Shown piece by piece: positions 1 to 9,014 of a stretch of DNA of 36,937 nucleotides. The number at the start of each line of letters is the position of its first letter. Within the stretch, counting starts at the first letter, position 1. The stretch is taken from contig JAEUVS010000087.1 in assembly GCA_016786745.1 (NCBI GenBank), forward strand, positions 1-36,937, written 5' to 3'. Made by a program: the position numbers and the translations under genes. The notes below the pieces were generated by a model. The model worked only from the letters and a program-made list of their open reading frames with translations, ran no database searches and had not been told where the DNA came from. Source of the DNA: Chitinophagaceae bacterium (GTDB taxonomy: Bacteria; Bacteroidota; Bacteroidia; Chitinophagales; Chitinophagaceae).

Positions 1-1631
1 AACTTGAAAAGCTGAATGAGGCGGCAGGCAGGAACGATGCGCAGGAAAATCTGAAGCAGTTGTTTCTTGATACGCGACTTGCGTACAAGCGGTCGTCGGT
101 GATGGTGGATTATTTTTTTCCTATTCAGCGAAAAGTGGTTAATGGTCCGGATTTGAGATATGCTGAAGACGATAACCCGGACGCTATTCATGATCCCCAT
201 GGCTTCCAGGTAATAGAGCGGATAATATATGATGACGAAATAAACTATACTGATCTAAAAAACGAAATTTCGTCACTACTGCAAACGATCAAAAGCATCG
301 ACGAGCAGCCGGGTCTCGACTATAAGCTGCGATCGGATTTGTTATTTGATGCGATGAAGAGCGCTGTGATAAGGATGGTATCGTTGGGTGTTACAGGATT
401 TGATTCACCGATTGCGTTGAATGCTCTCGAGGAAAGTGAAGGAGTCCTGGAGGGCATCGCGGAGATTTTAAAAATATACCGGGATGATGCAGGAACTGAT
501 CTCGCAAGTAAAGCAAAGCAGAATTTAAAATCTGCAACCAACTTCGATTCGTTTGACCGGCTGCGTTTTATCAAGGACTTCGCCGATCCTTTGTACAGTC
601 ATCTTGTTAATATGGTTGTAGCAAAACGTTATGAGTTACCGGTTGAACGTCGTCCGATTAACCAGTTTGCCACGAGTATATTTTCAGATACATTGTTTAA
701 TATTCATTTCTTTTCGCCGAACGAGCGATACCGCATGACGCCGGAAAGAGTTGCGATAGGAAAGACATTGTTTTACGATACGGTGCTGTCGAGGGCAGGC
801 AGGAGCTGCGCGACGTGCCATCAACCTTCGAAAGGGTTCAGCGATGGCTTACGTGTGCCGGTGGCGATTAATAAAACTACGGAGCTTAAAAGGAACACTC
901 CTACTCTTTCGGCAGTGGCATTTCAAACTAAATTTTTCTACGACTCACGGGCAGCCACACTCGAAAATCAGTTAAACTCCGTTGTTCATAATATCGATGA
1001 GATGGATGGGTCGCTGAAAGAAAGCACCGACCGCATTCGGGAGAACCCGGATTATCATAAGCAGTTCAGTAAAGCGTATCCAAATGATAAGCCCGCAGTA
1101 ACGGCATATACTATTGCGAATGCTATATCTTCTTACCTGCGATCACTTCCTGTTTTTGATACAAAGTTCGACAGGTATATGCGTGGTGAAGCGAAACTCT
1201 CGCGCGAAGAGCGAAAAGGTTTCAACCTGTTTGCGGGTAAAGCGAAATGTGCTACCTGTCATTTTATCCCCTTATTTAATGGTTTGGTGCCGCCGCAGTT
1301 TACCGAGACCGAGTCTGAAGTGCTTGGGGTACCGGCGGCTAATTCTGTTTCGGGTGTTGATGCGGATGAGGGCAAGTATATGTTTACCAGGTCCGAAGTT
1401 CACCGGCATGCGTTTAAAACGCCCACGCTTCGGAACATTACCCGAACGGCGCCTTATATGCATAATGGCGCGTTTAAAACACTTGAGGAAGTAATGGATT
1501 TTTATAATAAAGGTGGTGGCGCAGGGATGGGTTTCAACCTGGATAATCAGACGTTGCCAGCGGATAGCTTAGGGCTTTCGAAGAGAGAGATGAAAAGCAT
1601 TATTGTGTTTTTGCGGACTTTAGAGAATTAA
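1..1631 (+). CDS. Di-haem cytochrome c peroxidase (MauG/CcpA family), 5' end outside the window
   Basis: The reading frame is open from the left edge (codons in phase from base 3), so the start lies upstream. The TTG at 60 is only an internal codon. Two CxxCH haem c sites are visible, CATCH at 807-821 and CATCH at 1248-1262, spaced as in bacterial di-haem peroxidases. Near the C-terminus is a conserved APYMHNGAFKTLEEVM segment, typical of the family and a likely source of the distal Met ligand. About 230 residues before the first haem are helical and poorly conserved. The family reduces H2O2 with electrons from cytochromes, or oxidises protein or small substrates, in the periplasm. Which of these applies here cannot be told. 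It ends 79 bp before the drug exporter, with no clear operon link. Confidence 0.93.
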   Translation, partial: LEKLNEAAGRNDAQENLKQLFLDTRLAYKRSSVMVDYFFPIQRKVVNGPDLRYAEDDNPDAIHDPHGFQVIERIIYDDEINYTDLKNEISSLLQTIKSIDEQPGLDYKLRSDLLFDAMKSAVIRMVSLGVTGFDSPIALNALEESEGVLEGIAEILKIYRDDAGTDLASKAKQNLKSATNFDSFDRLRFIKDFADPLYSHLVNMVVAKRYELPVERRPINQFATSIFSDTLFNIHFFSPNERYRMTPERVAIGKTLFYDTVLSRAGRSCATCHQPSKGFSDGLRVPVAINKTTELKRNTPTLSAVAFQTKFFYDSRAATLENQLNSVVHNIDEMDGSLKESTDRIRENPDYHKQFSKAYPNDKPAVTAYTIANAISSYLRSLPVFDTKFDRYMRGEAKLSREERKGFNLFAGKAKCATCHFIPLFNGLVPPQFTETESEVLGVPAANSVSGVDADEGKYMFTRSEVHRHAFKTPTLRNITRTAPYMHNGAFKTLEEVMDFYNKGGGAGMGFNLDNQTLPADSLGLSKREMKSIIVFLRTLEN

Positions 1632-1710
1632 TGACGGTTTTGCGGCGCAGGTCCGGCCGCCCCGCGGGTCAAATGCGCCCCGGAACGGGTTTTGTATCTT
1701 TACCCTGGCT

Positions 1711-2964
1711 ATGGCAGACGGACCGGCAATAAAACACAGGGCGAGACTCATATTAATCCTCGGTTTACTTTCCGCAATCGGCCCCTTCTCCATAGACATG
1801 TACCTGCCCGGCTTCCCGGTAATCGCCTCCGACCTGCGCGCAACTCCTGAAATGGTATCGTATTCTTTATCGAGCTACTTTATTGGCATCTGCGTCGGTC
1901 AAATACTTATTGGTCCATTGCTCGACAGACTCGGAAGAAAACGACCGCTATATGGAGGATTAACGATTTACATTTTGTCGTCGATTGGATGTGCGCTGGC
2001 AACCTCCATCGAAATGTTAATAGTTTTAAGATTCTTCCAGGCTGCGGGCGGATGCGTGGGAATCGTTGCGCCACGTGCGATCATCAGGGATGTATTTCCT
2101 GTTCACGAGAATGCAAAAATATTTTCGCTACTCATTCTTATACTTGGTGTATCCCCCATCATCGCGCCTACAGCAGGCGGATATATCACTGCACATTTTG
2201 GATGGCATAGCATATTTATCATTTTATCCGTCATCACATTTTTGATTTTGATGGCGGTGATATTCTATCTTCCTGAAAGCAAACGCCCTGACCCTACTTT
2301 TTCATTAAGGCCAAAACCAATACTGGCAAGTTTCAGAAAAGTAATTTCGGACCCGCAATTTTATACTTATTCGCTTACGGGGGCTACCGCGTCGGCGGGC
2401 TTGTATGCCTATCTCGCGGGCTCGCCGTTTGTGTTTATGGATTTGTACCATGTTACCGGTCAGCATTATGGCTGGATATTCGCGATAGTCGCGGCGGGAT
2501 TGATTATGAGTAGCCAGCTTAACAATGTTTTGTTGCGTACATATACCAGCAGCCAGATTATTCGTGTGTCACTTTCTGTTCAGTGTTTTTTTGCTGCCTT
2601 GCTGGTGATTGGTACGCTGGGTGATTTTCTTGGTCTTTTCGGCACGATAGGATGCATCTTCTTTTATTTGTGTTGCCAGGGTTTTAGCTTTCCTAATTCT
2701 TCTGCGCTTTCGATGGCGCCCTTCACTAAAGAAGCGGGTAGCGCTTCGGCGCTGATGGGTTCAATCCAGATGGCGCTCGGCGCGGGTTCGTCGGCGCTTG
2801 TGGGTGTGTTGAGTAATCATACGGCGATGCCTATGACGGGTGTGATGGCAGGTTGTTCGTTTACCGCGTTACTTATTTTAATGATCGGGCGCCGCGCTAT
2901 TGTTCATAGGTGTAAGATGGAGGATGTGGAAGCCCAAAGTTACGAGTTACTGGAGAAGACTTAG
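1711..2964 (+). CDS. Bcr/CflA-family MFS drug efflux transporter
   Basis: A 417-residue inner-membrane protein with about 12 hydrophobic helices, the normal length for the Bcr/CflA subgroup of the major facilitator superfamily. TM1 carries the subgroup signature SIDMYLP (residues 28-34), and the loop after TM2 has the MFS motif A, LDRLGRKRP (71-79). The family exports chloramphenicol, bicyclomycin, sulfonamides or dipeptides by proton antiport. The substrate here cannot be predicted. The ATG at 1711 is preceded by TATCTTTA (about 1694-1701), which resembles the Bacteroidota -7 element, but no matching -33 element is obvious. It converges with the haem/HEAT lipoprotein gene, leaving 22 bp between the two. 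Confidence 0.93.
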   Translation: MADGPAIKHRARLILILGLLSAIGPFSIDMYLPGFPVIASDLRATPEMVSYSLSSYFIGICVGQILIGPLLDRLGRKRPLYGGLTIYILSSIGCALATSIEMLIVLRFFQAAGGCVGIVAPRAIIRDVFPVHENAKIFSLLILILGVSPIIAPTAGGYITAHFGWHSIFIILSVITFLILMAVIFYLPESKRPDPTFSLRPKPILASFRKVISDPQFYTYSLTGATASAGLYAYLAGSPFVFMDLYHVTGQHYGWIFAIVAAGLIMSSQLNNVLLRTYTSSQIIRVSLSVQCFFAALLVIGTLGDFLGLFGTIGCIFFYLCCQGFSFPNSSALSMAPFTKEAGSASALMGSIQMALGAGSSALVGVLSNHTAMPMTGVMAGCSFTALLILMIGRRAIVHRCKMEDVEAQSYELLEKT

Positions 2965-2986
2965 CGCCGGAGGCAAAAACAAAAAC

Positions 2987-5900
2987 TCAAAAACCAATCG
3001 TTCCGCTGGCGCCATCAGGCAACGAAACCAGGTAGGCAACCAAATCCGATAATTCCTGTTGAGTTAACTGTTTCTCAAGCCCCGGCGGCATCAATGAAAG
3101 CGTTCCCGGCTCAATAGATACAATCTCTTTCCGGTCGATTCTCGTAACCGCACCCGGACCGGTTTCAATAACAATAGCATCGGGATACTGTTCTCTTATA
3201 ATACAATTGTAACTGTTCGTTTTTGTAACCACGCGACTCGTTTCATATTCGCGCGCAAAACTCGCACTCGGAAACATAATCGCCTCGAGAATATCGTGCC
3301 GAGAACGAATTTCACCAATATTAGTAAGGTCGGGAGCAAATGCATTTCCCTCTTTCGCGATCGCATGACAGGTAGAACAAATAGCTTTGCCGAAAAATAA
3401 TTTACGTCCATCACTAATATTTCCTTTCTTTAACGATGCTTCGAGCGATTGCAACTGGCTCAGCCTCTCAGCATTTTTTTGCTTCACCACACCCACTAAT
3501 GGTTCGGCGGATTTTTTTACAGAAGATGGAAATGATTTCAACACCCTCGTCAAATCCTGTTCGGAAATATTATTCAGCTTATCCTGCGACTTAAGCAACG
3601 CAGACACGAGCATCTCTCCTGCTGAAGCATTCATACTTCCTTCAAATGAATTCACAATATTTGCAACGAGATAATTGTCGATAGTAGCAATTTTACCTGC
3701 AAGCACGGACAACTGCGCGCTGCTCAGCTCAGCTGACAACAGCAACCTGGAGGCTTGCTGCCTCACCGGTGCCGAGTTCGAGCTATCCAGCAACTGCATA
3801 ACGACGTTGAACTCTCTTGCCGTCAAAAGGGGATCCGATGTTAAACGGGCCGACAATGCTTTAAGTTTTAGCTCTGCCGGGTATTCCCCAAGAATGATGC
3901 GCTGCAATTGAGGATTAAGTTCTTTGATACTGCGGGATTGAACAACTGACAATACAAGTGATTTTATCTCCGCCGTACCATTTTTTAATAACTGGCTAAA
4001 AAGCGAAGTCCACGCAGCCGGAAATCTCTTAACCGCCGATTGAGTAATTACATCAAGCAGGGATTTTTTTGTATCAAAGGAAGCTGTTGAATCGGATAAC
4101 CTGCGGGATATATATTGCTGAACAAGCGGATCAGCGCTGAATGTAACCAGTAATGTATTCGCTTCGCTATTTTGATTTCTTGTATTGGTAAGAAAATCCA
4201 CCACCACACTCCCCCAATCTTTGTGATGCGATGTAACCCAGATGCCAGTCCTGGTTAGTTCATCGTTGTTGCTTTCAAGAAAAGAGACGACGCTCTGCTT
4301 TTGAATTTTATACCCATCCATCTGGTCGAGCGCAATAAGCGCAGCGCGACGAACGCCATCCGAAGAATGGCCCAAAGCATTTTCTAACGGCTCCGGAGTT
4401 TTAAGCGTAAACAACGCATGAATAATCGCGTGCTCCGAATACCTGTCATTTTTCTCCGCTGCCGCTTTAAGTAATGCTTCAACTGCACCCACTTCGCCAA
4501 TTTGTTCTAAAGCAATCGCAGCCTGTCTTCTTACCGCCAGATTTTTTTCAACAACAAGTTGCTTTAATTTTTCAACCGACTTTTTATCTTTTGCGAGACC
4601 GAGCACACGTGCAGCTGCGGTTTTAACAATCGCACTGTTATCATTCAATGCCTCACGAACGATCGCCAACGCTTCTCCTGTTCCAATTCTTCCACAAATA
4701 AATACGGCCCGCGCACGCAATTCTTCATCCTTCGATGACAACAACGTTTGCTTTACCGCCTGAAGAGATTCGTTCTTTTGTTTTACAAGCGTATTTGCTG
4801 CATTGTCACTTACAAATATCCGGGTATCACTAACCAGGTTTGCCAATTCATTCGTGGGCAATTTTGTAAAATCAATTTTCTTACCCCATGGATCTTCAAC
4901 TTTTGGCGCTCCATCTTTTCTTACTCTATATATTCCCCCTGGCACATCAAGTTTCGCAACGCGCGAAAGCGGACATCCGGCAATAAACCATCCGCCGGTA
5001 TTCATTACGATCATGCTTCCATCAGCATCCTGGAAAACATCAGTCGGATGAACATCAGACAACGTCGCGGTAACAAATGGTTCATCAGTGGTTTTAAAAG
5101 TAGCGCCGTCTTCCACAATTTTACTTCTCATGATTCTGCCTGTATTGAATTCCGCAGAGAATAGATTTCCATTGAATTCATCAGACAGCGCGGTTCCGCG
5201 ATATCTCATCAATCCCGCAGGCGCTATCCTCGCGAGTTTGGTCATAACCGGCATCAGGTCGCCGGTGAGTTTCATTTTGTCCTCTGCAATTACATTATGC
5301 GGTTTTGGGTAAACGCCTCCTTCCACCCAATGCATGATCGCATCGCGCTGACCACCTTGAGGATCCAAAAAATAAGTCATGGTGCCGATTGTTTCACCGG
5401 CGGGCATAAACACGAGTTCCACAGCGTTGTCATATCCTCCACCTAAAATTGGTTCAAGGCCTGAACCGTCGGGGCGGCATCGCCAGATGCGGGCGCCTTT
5501 ACCTGTATATCTAACGCCTTCTTTGTTTGTAATGTCATACCCCCTGCGTGCATCGGTGAGATACATCCATCCTTCAGGACCTAAAAATGGTCCACCCAAT
5601 ACGGCCGCATTATGATCGAGCCTCCAACCTGTATGAACCACTTCCCGTTTCTCGCCAACACCATCGCCATCGGTGTCGGTTATGCGAAGAAGGTCGGGTG
5701 TTGCTGTTACATACAAGCTGCCTTCATAAAAAACGCCACCCTTTGGAATAGTGAGAGAATCGGCGAAGATGTTGCTCTTTTCGTAGATGCCATCATTGTC
5801 GGTGTCCTGGAGAAGTCTTACATGATACGTCGGAGTTTTCAACATATCCTCTGTAGATGGCGTGCTGCCGTCGGATTCAAACACAAACATCCGCCCGGAA

Positions 5901-6088
5901 TTATCGAAGATGCCGAACATCGGAAAAGAAAGAAGCTTCGGGTCCACAATTCTTTCAATTGAATAACCTGCGGGTACTTTTAAACCGTCGAGTTCTGTTT
6001 TTCCGGCGGAAACATCCTGTTTATTTGATGCACAGGAAGAAATGAATATGAGTACAGAAATATAAGGAGACCAAAAAGATCGTGACAT
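2987..6088 (-). CDS. PVC-type haem-binding lipoprotein: dehydrogenase-like propeller, HEAT repeats and C-terminal cytochrome c
   Basis: 1033 residues. The N-terminus has a lipobox (FISSC, Cys19), so it is probably a periplasm-facing lipoprotein. Roughly residues 35-400 resemble the membrane-bound dehydrogenase/PQQ-like propeller domain seen in large Planctomycete and Verrucomicrobial proteins, with DxDxDG calcium-like loops (DTDNDGIYE, DTDGDGVGE). Residues about 440-640 are HEAT-like helical repeats (RAVFICGRIG, KTAAARVLGLA, RRQAAIALEQIG). Residues 904-908 are a CSTCH haem c site (3365-3379), followed by the family's FAPDLTNIGE segment. The likely role is oxidation of a sugar or alcohol with electron transfer to the bound haem. 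The substrate is unknown. The gene stands alone, convergent with the MFS gene and divergent from 6380. Confidence 0.9.
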   Translation of the reverse strand: MSRSFWSPYISVLIFISSCASNKQDVSAGKTELDGLKVPAGYSIERIVDPKLLSFPMFGIFDNSGRMFVFESDGSTPSTEDMLKTPTYHVRLLQDTDNDGIYEKSNIFADSLTIPKGGVFYEGSLYVTATPDLLRITDTDGDGVGEKREVVHTGWRLDHNAAVLGGPFLGPEGWMYLTDARRGYDITNKEGVRYTGKGARIWRCRPDGSGLEPILGGGYDNAVELVFMPAGETIGTMTYFLDPQGGQRDAIMHWVEGGVYPKPHNVIAEDKMKLTGDLMPVMTKLARIAPAGLMRYRGTALSDEFNGNLFSAEFNTGRIMRSKIVEDGATFKTTDEPFVTATLSDVHPTDVFQDADGSMIVMNTGGWFIAGCPLSRVAKLDVPGGIYRVRKDGAPKVEDPWGKKIDFTKLPTNELANLVSDTRIFVSDNAANTLVKQKNESLQAVKQTLLSSKDEELRARAVFICGRIGTGEALAIVREALNDNSAIVKTAAARVLGLAKDKKSVEKLKQLVVEKNLAVRRQAAIALEQIGEVGAVEALLKAAAEKNDRYSEHAIIHALFTLKTPEPLENALGHSSDGVRRAALIALDQMDGYKIQKQSVVSFLESNNDELTRTGIWVTSHHKDWGSVVVDFLTNTRNQNSEANTLLVTFSADPLVQQYISRRLSDSTASFDTKKSLLDVITQSAVKRFPAAWTSLFSQLLKNGTAEIKSLVLSVVQSRSIKELNPQLQRIILGEYPAELKLKALSARLTSDPLLTAREFNVVMQLLDSSNSAPVRQQASRLLLSAELSSAQLSVLAGKIATIDNYLVANIVNSFEGSMNASAGEMLVSALLKSQDKLNNISEQDLTRVLKSFPSSVKKSAEPLVGVVKQKNAERLSQLQSLEASLKKGNISDGRKLFFGKAICSTCHAIAKEGNAFAPDLTNIGEIRSRHDILEAIMFPSASFAREYETSRVVTKTNSYNCIIREQYPDAIVIETGPGAVTRIDRKEIVSIEPGTLSLMPPGLEKQLTQQELSDLVAYLVSLPDGASGTIGF

Positions 6089-6222
6089 AAGGCGGTAGCG
6101 TTGATTACGAGAGGCGCCAATATACTGATTAAGTTTTAACCGGCGATTCAGGCGAAAGATTAAACACTGGCCTATGAGGGATCTGCATCGGAACGCCGTG
6201 GCCTTGATTGAACAAACTCATC

Positions 6223-6286
6223 CAGTGTTCTCCTTCGCCACTGAGGATTGCCTTCGGCACTCAAAGGCGGCTCCGGAGAACAACTG
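6223..6286. repeat. Palindromic repeat element with internal direct repeats
   Basis: The arms TGTTCTCC (6226-6233) and GGAGAACA (6275-6282) are perfect 8-bp inverse complements, and the match extends on both sides with a one-base bulge (CAG.../...CTG). Between them are two imperfect direct repeats, CCTTCGCCACTGAGG and CCTTCGGCACTCAAAGG. This architecture is like a small REP/MITE-like element or a transcribed hairpin. There is no T-run after it, so it is not a typical intrinsic terminator. Confidence 0.55.
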
Positions 6287-6292
6287 TCTTCG
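6265..6292 (+). repeat. Dispersed 28-nt repeat, copy 1
   Basis: The 28 bases here match 29691-29718 in inverted orientation at 27 of 28 positions. The shared core is GGCGGCTCC(G/A)GAGAACAACT followed by GTCTTCG. Both copies are intergenic, 23.4 kb apart, which argues for an interspersed repeat family. Confidence 0.7.
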
Positions 6293-6379
6293 CGATATTA
6301 CTACTTCTTTACTTTCATCCGAACCGCGGGAATCGCCGTGGTGGCACGGAATTTTTGGTATATCTTAAAAAAATTTAAG

Positions 6380-6886
6380 ATGGGAAAGATAAAAGACGTT
6401 CACCGCGAAGAGGCAATGAAAAAAATACAGGAACTCGCCAATGCGGCCGACATATGCCTGTTTGCTACTAACCTGACAGAGTTACCTATTTCGGCGCGAC
6501 CGATGTCGCGCCAGGGAATTGCGGATGACGGTACAATATGGTTTTTCAGCGAAAAAGACAGTCATAAGAACCAGCACATCGAGCTGGATAACCGTGTGCA
6601 GCTTTTTTTCAGCAACACAAATAACCAGGAGTACCTCAGTATATATGGAACGGCGGAGATTATTAAAGATGATGAGAAGGCCCGTGAGTTGTGGTCACCA
6701 ATGGCGAAGACATGGTTCCATGAAGGACCTGAAGATCCATCGCTCACAATTATCAAAGTAACACCGGAACATGGGTATTATTGGGATACGAAAAATGGGA
6801 AACTGATTACTTTACTAAAGATGGTTAGTGGCGCAATTGCCGGGAAAGAGATCGATGGATCAGTAGAGGGACGGATAGAAATTTAA
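6380..6886 (+). CDS. Pyridoxamine 5'-phosphate oxidase-like (general stress protein 26 type) flavin-binding protein
   Basis: 168 residues from the ATG at 6380. The open frame extends upstream to 6248, but that part is composed of repeat DNA, so this start is preferred. The sequence has the split-barrel pattern of the PNPOx-like/GSP26 family: an N-terminal helix (MKKIQELANAADIC), then strands containing ARPMSRQGIADDGTIWFF and VQLFFSNTNNQEYLSIYG, and a C-terminal WDTKNGK segment. Members bind FMN or FAD and are linked to general stress responses. Their physiological substrates are mostly unknown. It is cytoplasmic with no signal peptide. It converges with the YdeI/OmdA-family gene with only 5 bp between. 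Confidence 0.88.
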   Translation: MGKIKDVHREEAMKKIQELANAADICLFATNLTELPISARPMSRQGIADDGTIWFFSEKDSHKNQHIELDNRVQLFFSNTNNQEYLSIYGTAEIIKDDEKARELWSPMAKTWFHEGPEDPSLTIIKVTPEHGYYWDTKNGKLITLLKMVSGAIAGKEIDGSVEGRIEI

Positions 6887-6891
6887 ATAAG

Positions 6892-7473
6892 TTATTGCGG
6901 GTAGATGGTTTCATGGCGCTCAAGCATCGCCACAAATTGTTCAATTTTTTTCTTTTTCGTTTCTTCACGTTTTACCTGTTGCAGGCGATATAAGATTGCA
7001 TAGCGATTTTGCGAACTCAGTTTCGAGAAAAAATCTTTTGCTTTCTTATTTTTATCGAGGGCTTCCTGCAAATCATCGGGCACGGTAATTTTCGATGACG
7101 ACAGATACGCGTTATCCCACTGCCCGTTCTTCTTAGCTTCCTCTATTGCGGCGAGTCCTGGTGGTTGCATCCGTCCCTGTTTAATTAAATCAGCTACTTT
7201 GCCCTTGTTTATCACCGACCATTTGCTGTTTGGCCGTCGCGGAGTGAACTTTTGCGTAAAATAAATTTCGTCGAGTCCCTTCGACATTCCATCTATCCAC
7301 CCGAAACAGAGAGATACTTCAACGGCTTCGGAATAGGTAATGGTTTTGATGCCTGATTTAGCCTTAGCCATCTTCAACCATACACCATCCTCTTTTGCAT
7401 GGTTCTTCAAAAGCCATGTTTCATACGCTTTCGCCGTTTTAAATTCTTTAACGGGATACTCGTCGTGCTTCAT
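6892..7473 (-). CDS. YdeI/OmpD-associated (OmdA) family protein
   Basis: 193 residues from the ATG at 7473, chosen because it lies 2 bp after the stop of the upstream gene and opens the conserved domain (YPVKEFKTAKAYETWLLKNH). An in-frame alternative at 7500 would overlap that gene. Recognisable family segments are the SEAVEVSLCFGWIDGMSKGLD block and the FTPRRPNSKWSVINKGKV block. The C-terminus is the Lys/Glu-rich helix with YRLQQVKREETKKKKIEQF. The family has been associated with bacteriocin protection and outer-membrane protein or stress phenotypes. No enzymatic activity is established. It is probably the last gene of a unit with the GT22 and Nif3-like genes. Confidence 0.88.
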   Translation of the reverse strand: MKHDEYPVKEFKTAKAYETWLLKNHAKEDGVWLKMAKAKSGIKTITYSEAVEVSLCFGWIDGMSKGLDEIYFTQKFTPRRPNSKWSVINKGKVADLIKQGRMQPPGLAAIEEAKKNGQWDNAYLSSSKITVPDDLQEALDKNKKAKDFFSKLSSQNRYAILYRLQQVKREETKKKKIEQFVAMLERHETIYPQ

Positions 7474-7475
7474 GA

Positions 7476-8978
7476 TTATTCTTTTTTGAACAGCACCCAA
7501 ATTTCATTAATCGTATTCATTTTTTTCCTATTCAAAAATTCGTTTACGTTCCAAAGAAGGTTCGATGAATACATTACAGGTTTATAGCCGAGACTATCAA
7601 TTGAATTCCTCCTGTCTTTTATTTCGTTGTATGTAGTGGCGAGGTATTCGATGTTATTATCGTACATGATCACCGAATCGAGCGTAGAAAGGCGTTTCAA
7701 TTCGATTTCAGGCGCGCCGTTTTTATAAAACTGCATCGGGTTACGACTCGGCGTTTGAAAAGGGGTTTGACCAAGTGTATAAAGTTTAACAGGCTGATGG
7801 TGAAACTTGTTTTTGAGTTTTTCTGAAAACCGTATCGTTTGAGAGTACGGCACGCTGGTGATGGCGAGGAGTAATAACGTGTTGAACACAACCGTAAACC
7901 ACAACAGAAATCTTAAAAAGCCCCTGATCCACGACTGCGTTTTTTCATAGAGCTGAAACAACGATGGCAGCGACCAACCGATGATCAATGGCATTGCGTT
8001 GAAAACGGGAAACATGAATCGTTCTTCTTTGTGTCCAACCAGGCAATGAAGTATGATGAAAATGGTTACTGAAAGGAATATTGGATTAGAAATTTTTTTA
8101 AATAATGTTTTGATGCTGTAATAAAAAAGTACAATGCTAAGTAATGGCGCGGGCGCGATGCCGATAAGAAGCGCGATATACCTCGTAAAGCTGGACGTTC
8201 CAAAACCTGCGGCCCTTCCATCGGTAATGTTCGCTGTATAATAGGCGAAAGGCGTAAACACCCATTCTTTATAGTACCAATAATCGAGCACGACATTTAA
8301 GGCAACACCTGTTATAAATCCAATCACTATCGGTACGATGTGGCGGTATTCCTTTTCAAAGAACAATAGCCAAATTCCGAATCCCAGTAAGAAAAAAGCA
8401 GTTTGAAATCGGAAATAAAATGCGAGGCTAAATAGGAATCCTGTCAGGATTGGGTACCAAAACCCTGTCTTATTTTTCGTTTTCTCGTAAAATAATAAGG
8501 TACCGAAGAAAAAAAGCGACGACATCATTTCGCCGCAAAACAGGGTACGTGTGTATGGCAGCGACCACGAGAAATTCATTAACAACAGCACGACCAGGAA
8601 TATTTTTTGCTGTGTGTTTTTGAAATAGTGGATCGCAAGCAGGTTGAACACCACAAACATTAAGATGCCGAGCAGGATGCGTAAAATGGTGAGCTGCGTG
8701 TAAGGGTCGGTAATGCCGACGGCATTCATGGTGAGGTGAAATCCGGAGAACATGTACACCTGCAGAGTGCCGCGCACAAAGTTTTCAAATTCCCACACGT
8801 ACGGAGCGCCACTCGGCTGGCCTAGTTGGTTAAGTGAAAATTCAATTACCTGGAAGTGTTGATCGGCGCTGGATGTGCCTGTCGCGGTGATTGAGGTGAT
8901 TACCTGGAGAATTAAGCCCGCGAGTAATATCCATCTTATGCGCGGATCGTTCTGAATTATAGTGCGGATAGAAGCCAG
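7476..8978 (-). CDS. GT22 (Alg9/PIG-B-like) dolichol-phosphate-mannose-type glycosyltransferase, start codon uncertain
   Basis: Polytopic membrane protein. The HKEERFMFP motif matches the HKEDRF signature of glycosyltransferase family 22. Upstream of the first conventional start in frame (GTG at 8798) the frame continues with convincing family sequence: a hydrophobic helix (WILLAGLILQVI), then SSADQHFQVIEFSLNQLG, which matches the acidic DExFQ-xE motif of the first lumenal/periplasmic loop. The true start must therefore lie upstream of 8798, but there is no ATG, GTG or TTG before the in-frame stop at 9009-9011. CTG at 8978 is given as the best available choice, making about 500 residues. Family members transfer mannose from lipid-linked donors. 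Bacterial acceptors are mostly unknown. It sits between Nif3-like and YdeI genes on the same strand. Confidence 0.8.
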   Translation of the reverse strand: MASIRTIIQNDPRIRWILLAGLILQVITSITATGTSSADQHFQVIEFSLNQLGQPSGAPYVWEFENFVRGTLQVYMFSGFHLTMNAVGITDPYTQLTILRILLGILMFVVFNLLAIHYFKNTQQKIFLVVLLLMNFSWSLPYTRTLFCGEMMSSLFFFGTLLFYEKTKNKTGFWYPILTGFLFSLAFYFRFQTAFFLLGFGIWLLFFEKEYRHIVPIVIGFITGVALNVVLDYWYYKEWVFTPFAYYTANITDGRAAGFGTSSFTRYIALLIGIAPAPLLSIVLFYYSIKTLFKKISNPIFLSVTIFIILHCLVGHKEERFMFPVFNAMPLIIGWSLPSLFQLYEKTQSWIRGFLRFLLWFTVVFNTLLLLAITSVPYSQTIRFSEKLKNKFHHQPVKLYTLGQTPFQTPSRNPMQFYKNGAPEIELKRLSTLDSVIMYDNNIEYLATTYNEIKDRRNSIDSLGYKPVMYSSNLLWNVNEFLNRKKMNTINEIWVLFKKE

Positions 8979-9014
8979 TGTAAAAAATTTTGCGCAATAT
9001 ACACCGGTTTACGC

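Larger units (their letters stand above)
6089..6379. other. Intergenic region with a small palindromic/dispersed repeat
   Basis: No convincing gene is seen between the two divergent coding sequences. The frame upstream of 6380 stays open to 6248, but its composition is repeat-like and it has no family similarity. The region holds an inverted repeat (6223-6286) and a 28-nt copy of a dispersed repeat (6265-6292), described separately. Just before the start at 6380 there is a TATATCTTA stretch that could be a -7 element and a short AT-rich inverted repeat (CTTAAA/TTTAAG). Confidence 0.6.

Noticed and set aside
1632..1710. GC-rich stretch between the peroxidase and drug exporter as an intrinsic terminator
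   Set aside because: There are several GC-rich short complementary runs but no convincing stem followed by a T-run.
6248..6379. N-terminal extension of the pyridoxamine-oxidase-like protein
   Set aside because: The extra 44 codons lie in repeat DNA and have no family similarity; the ATG at 6380 opens the conserved domain.
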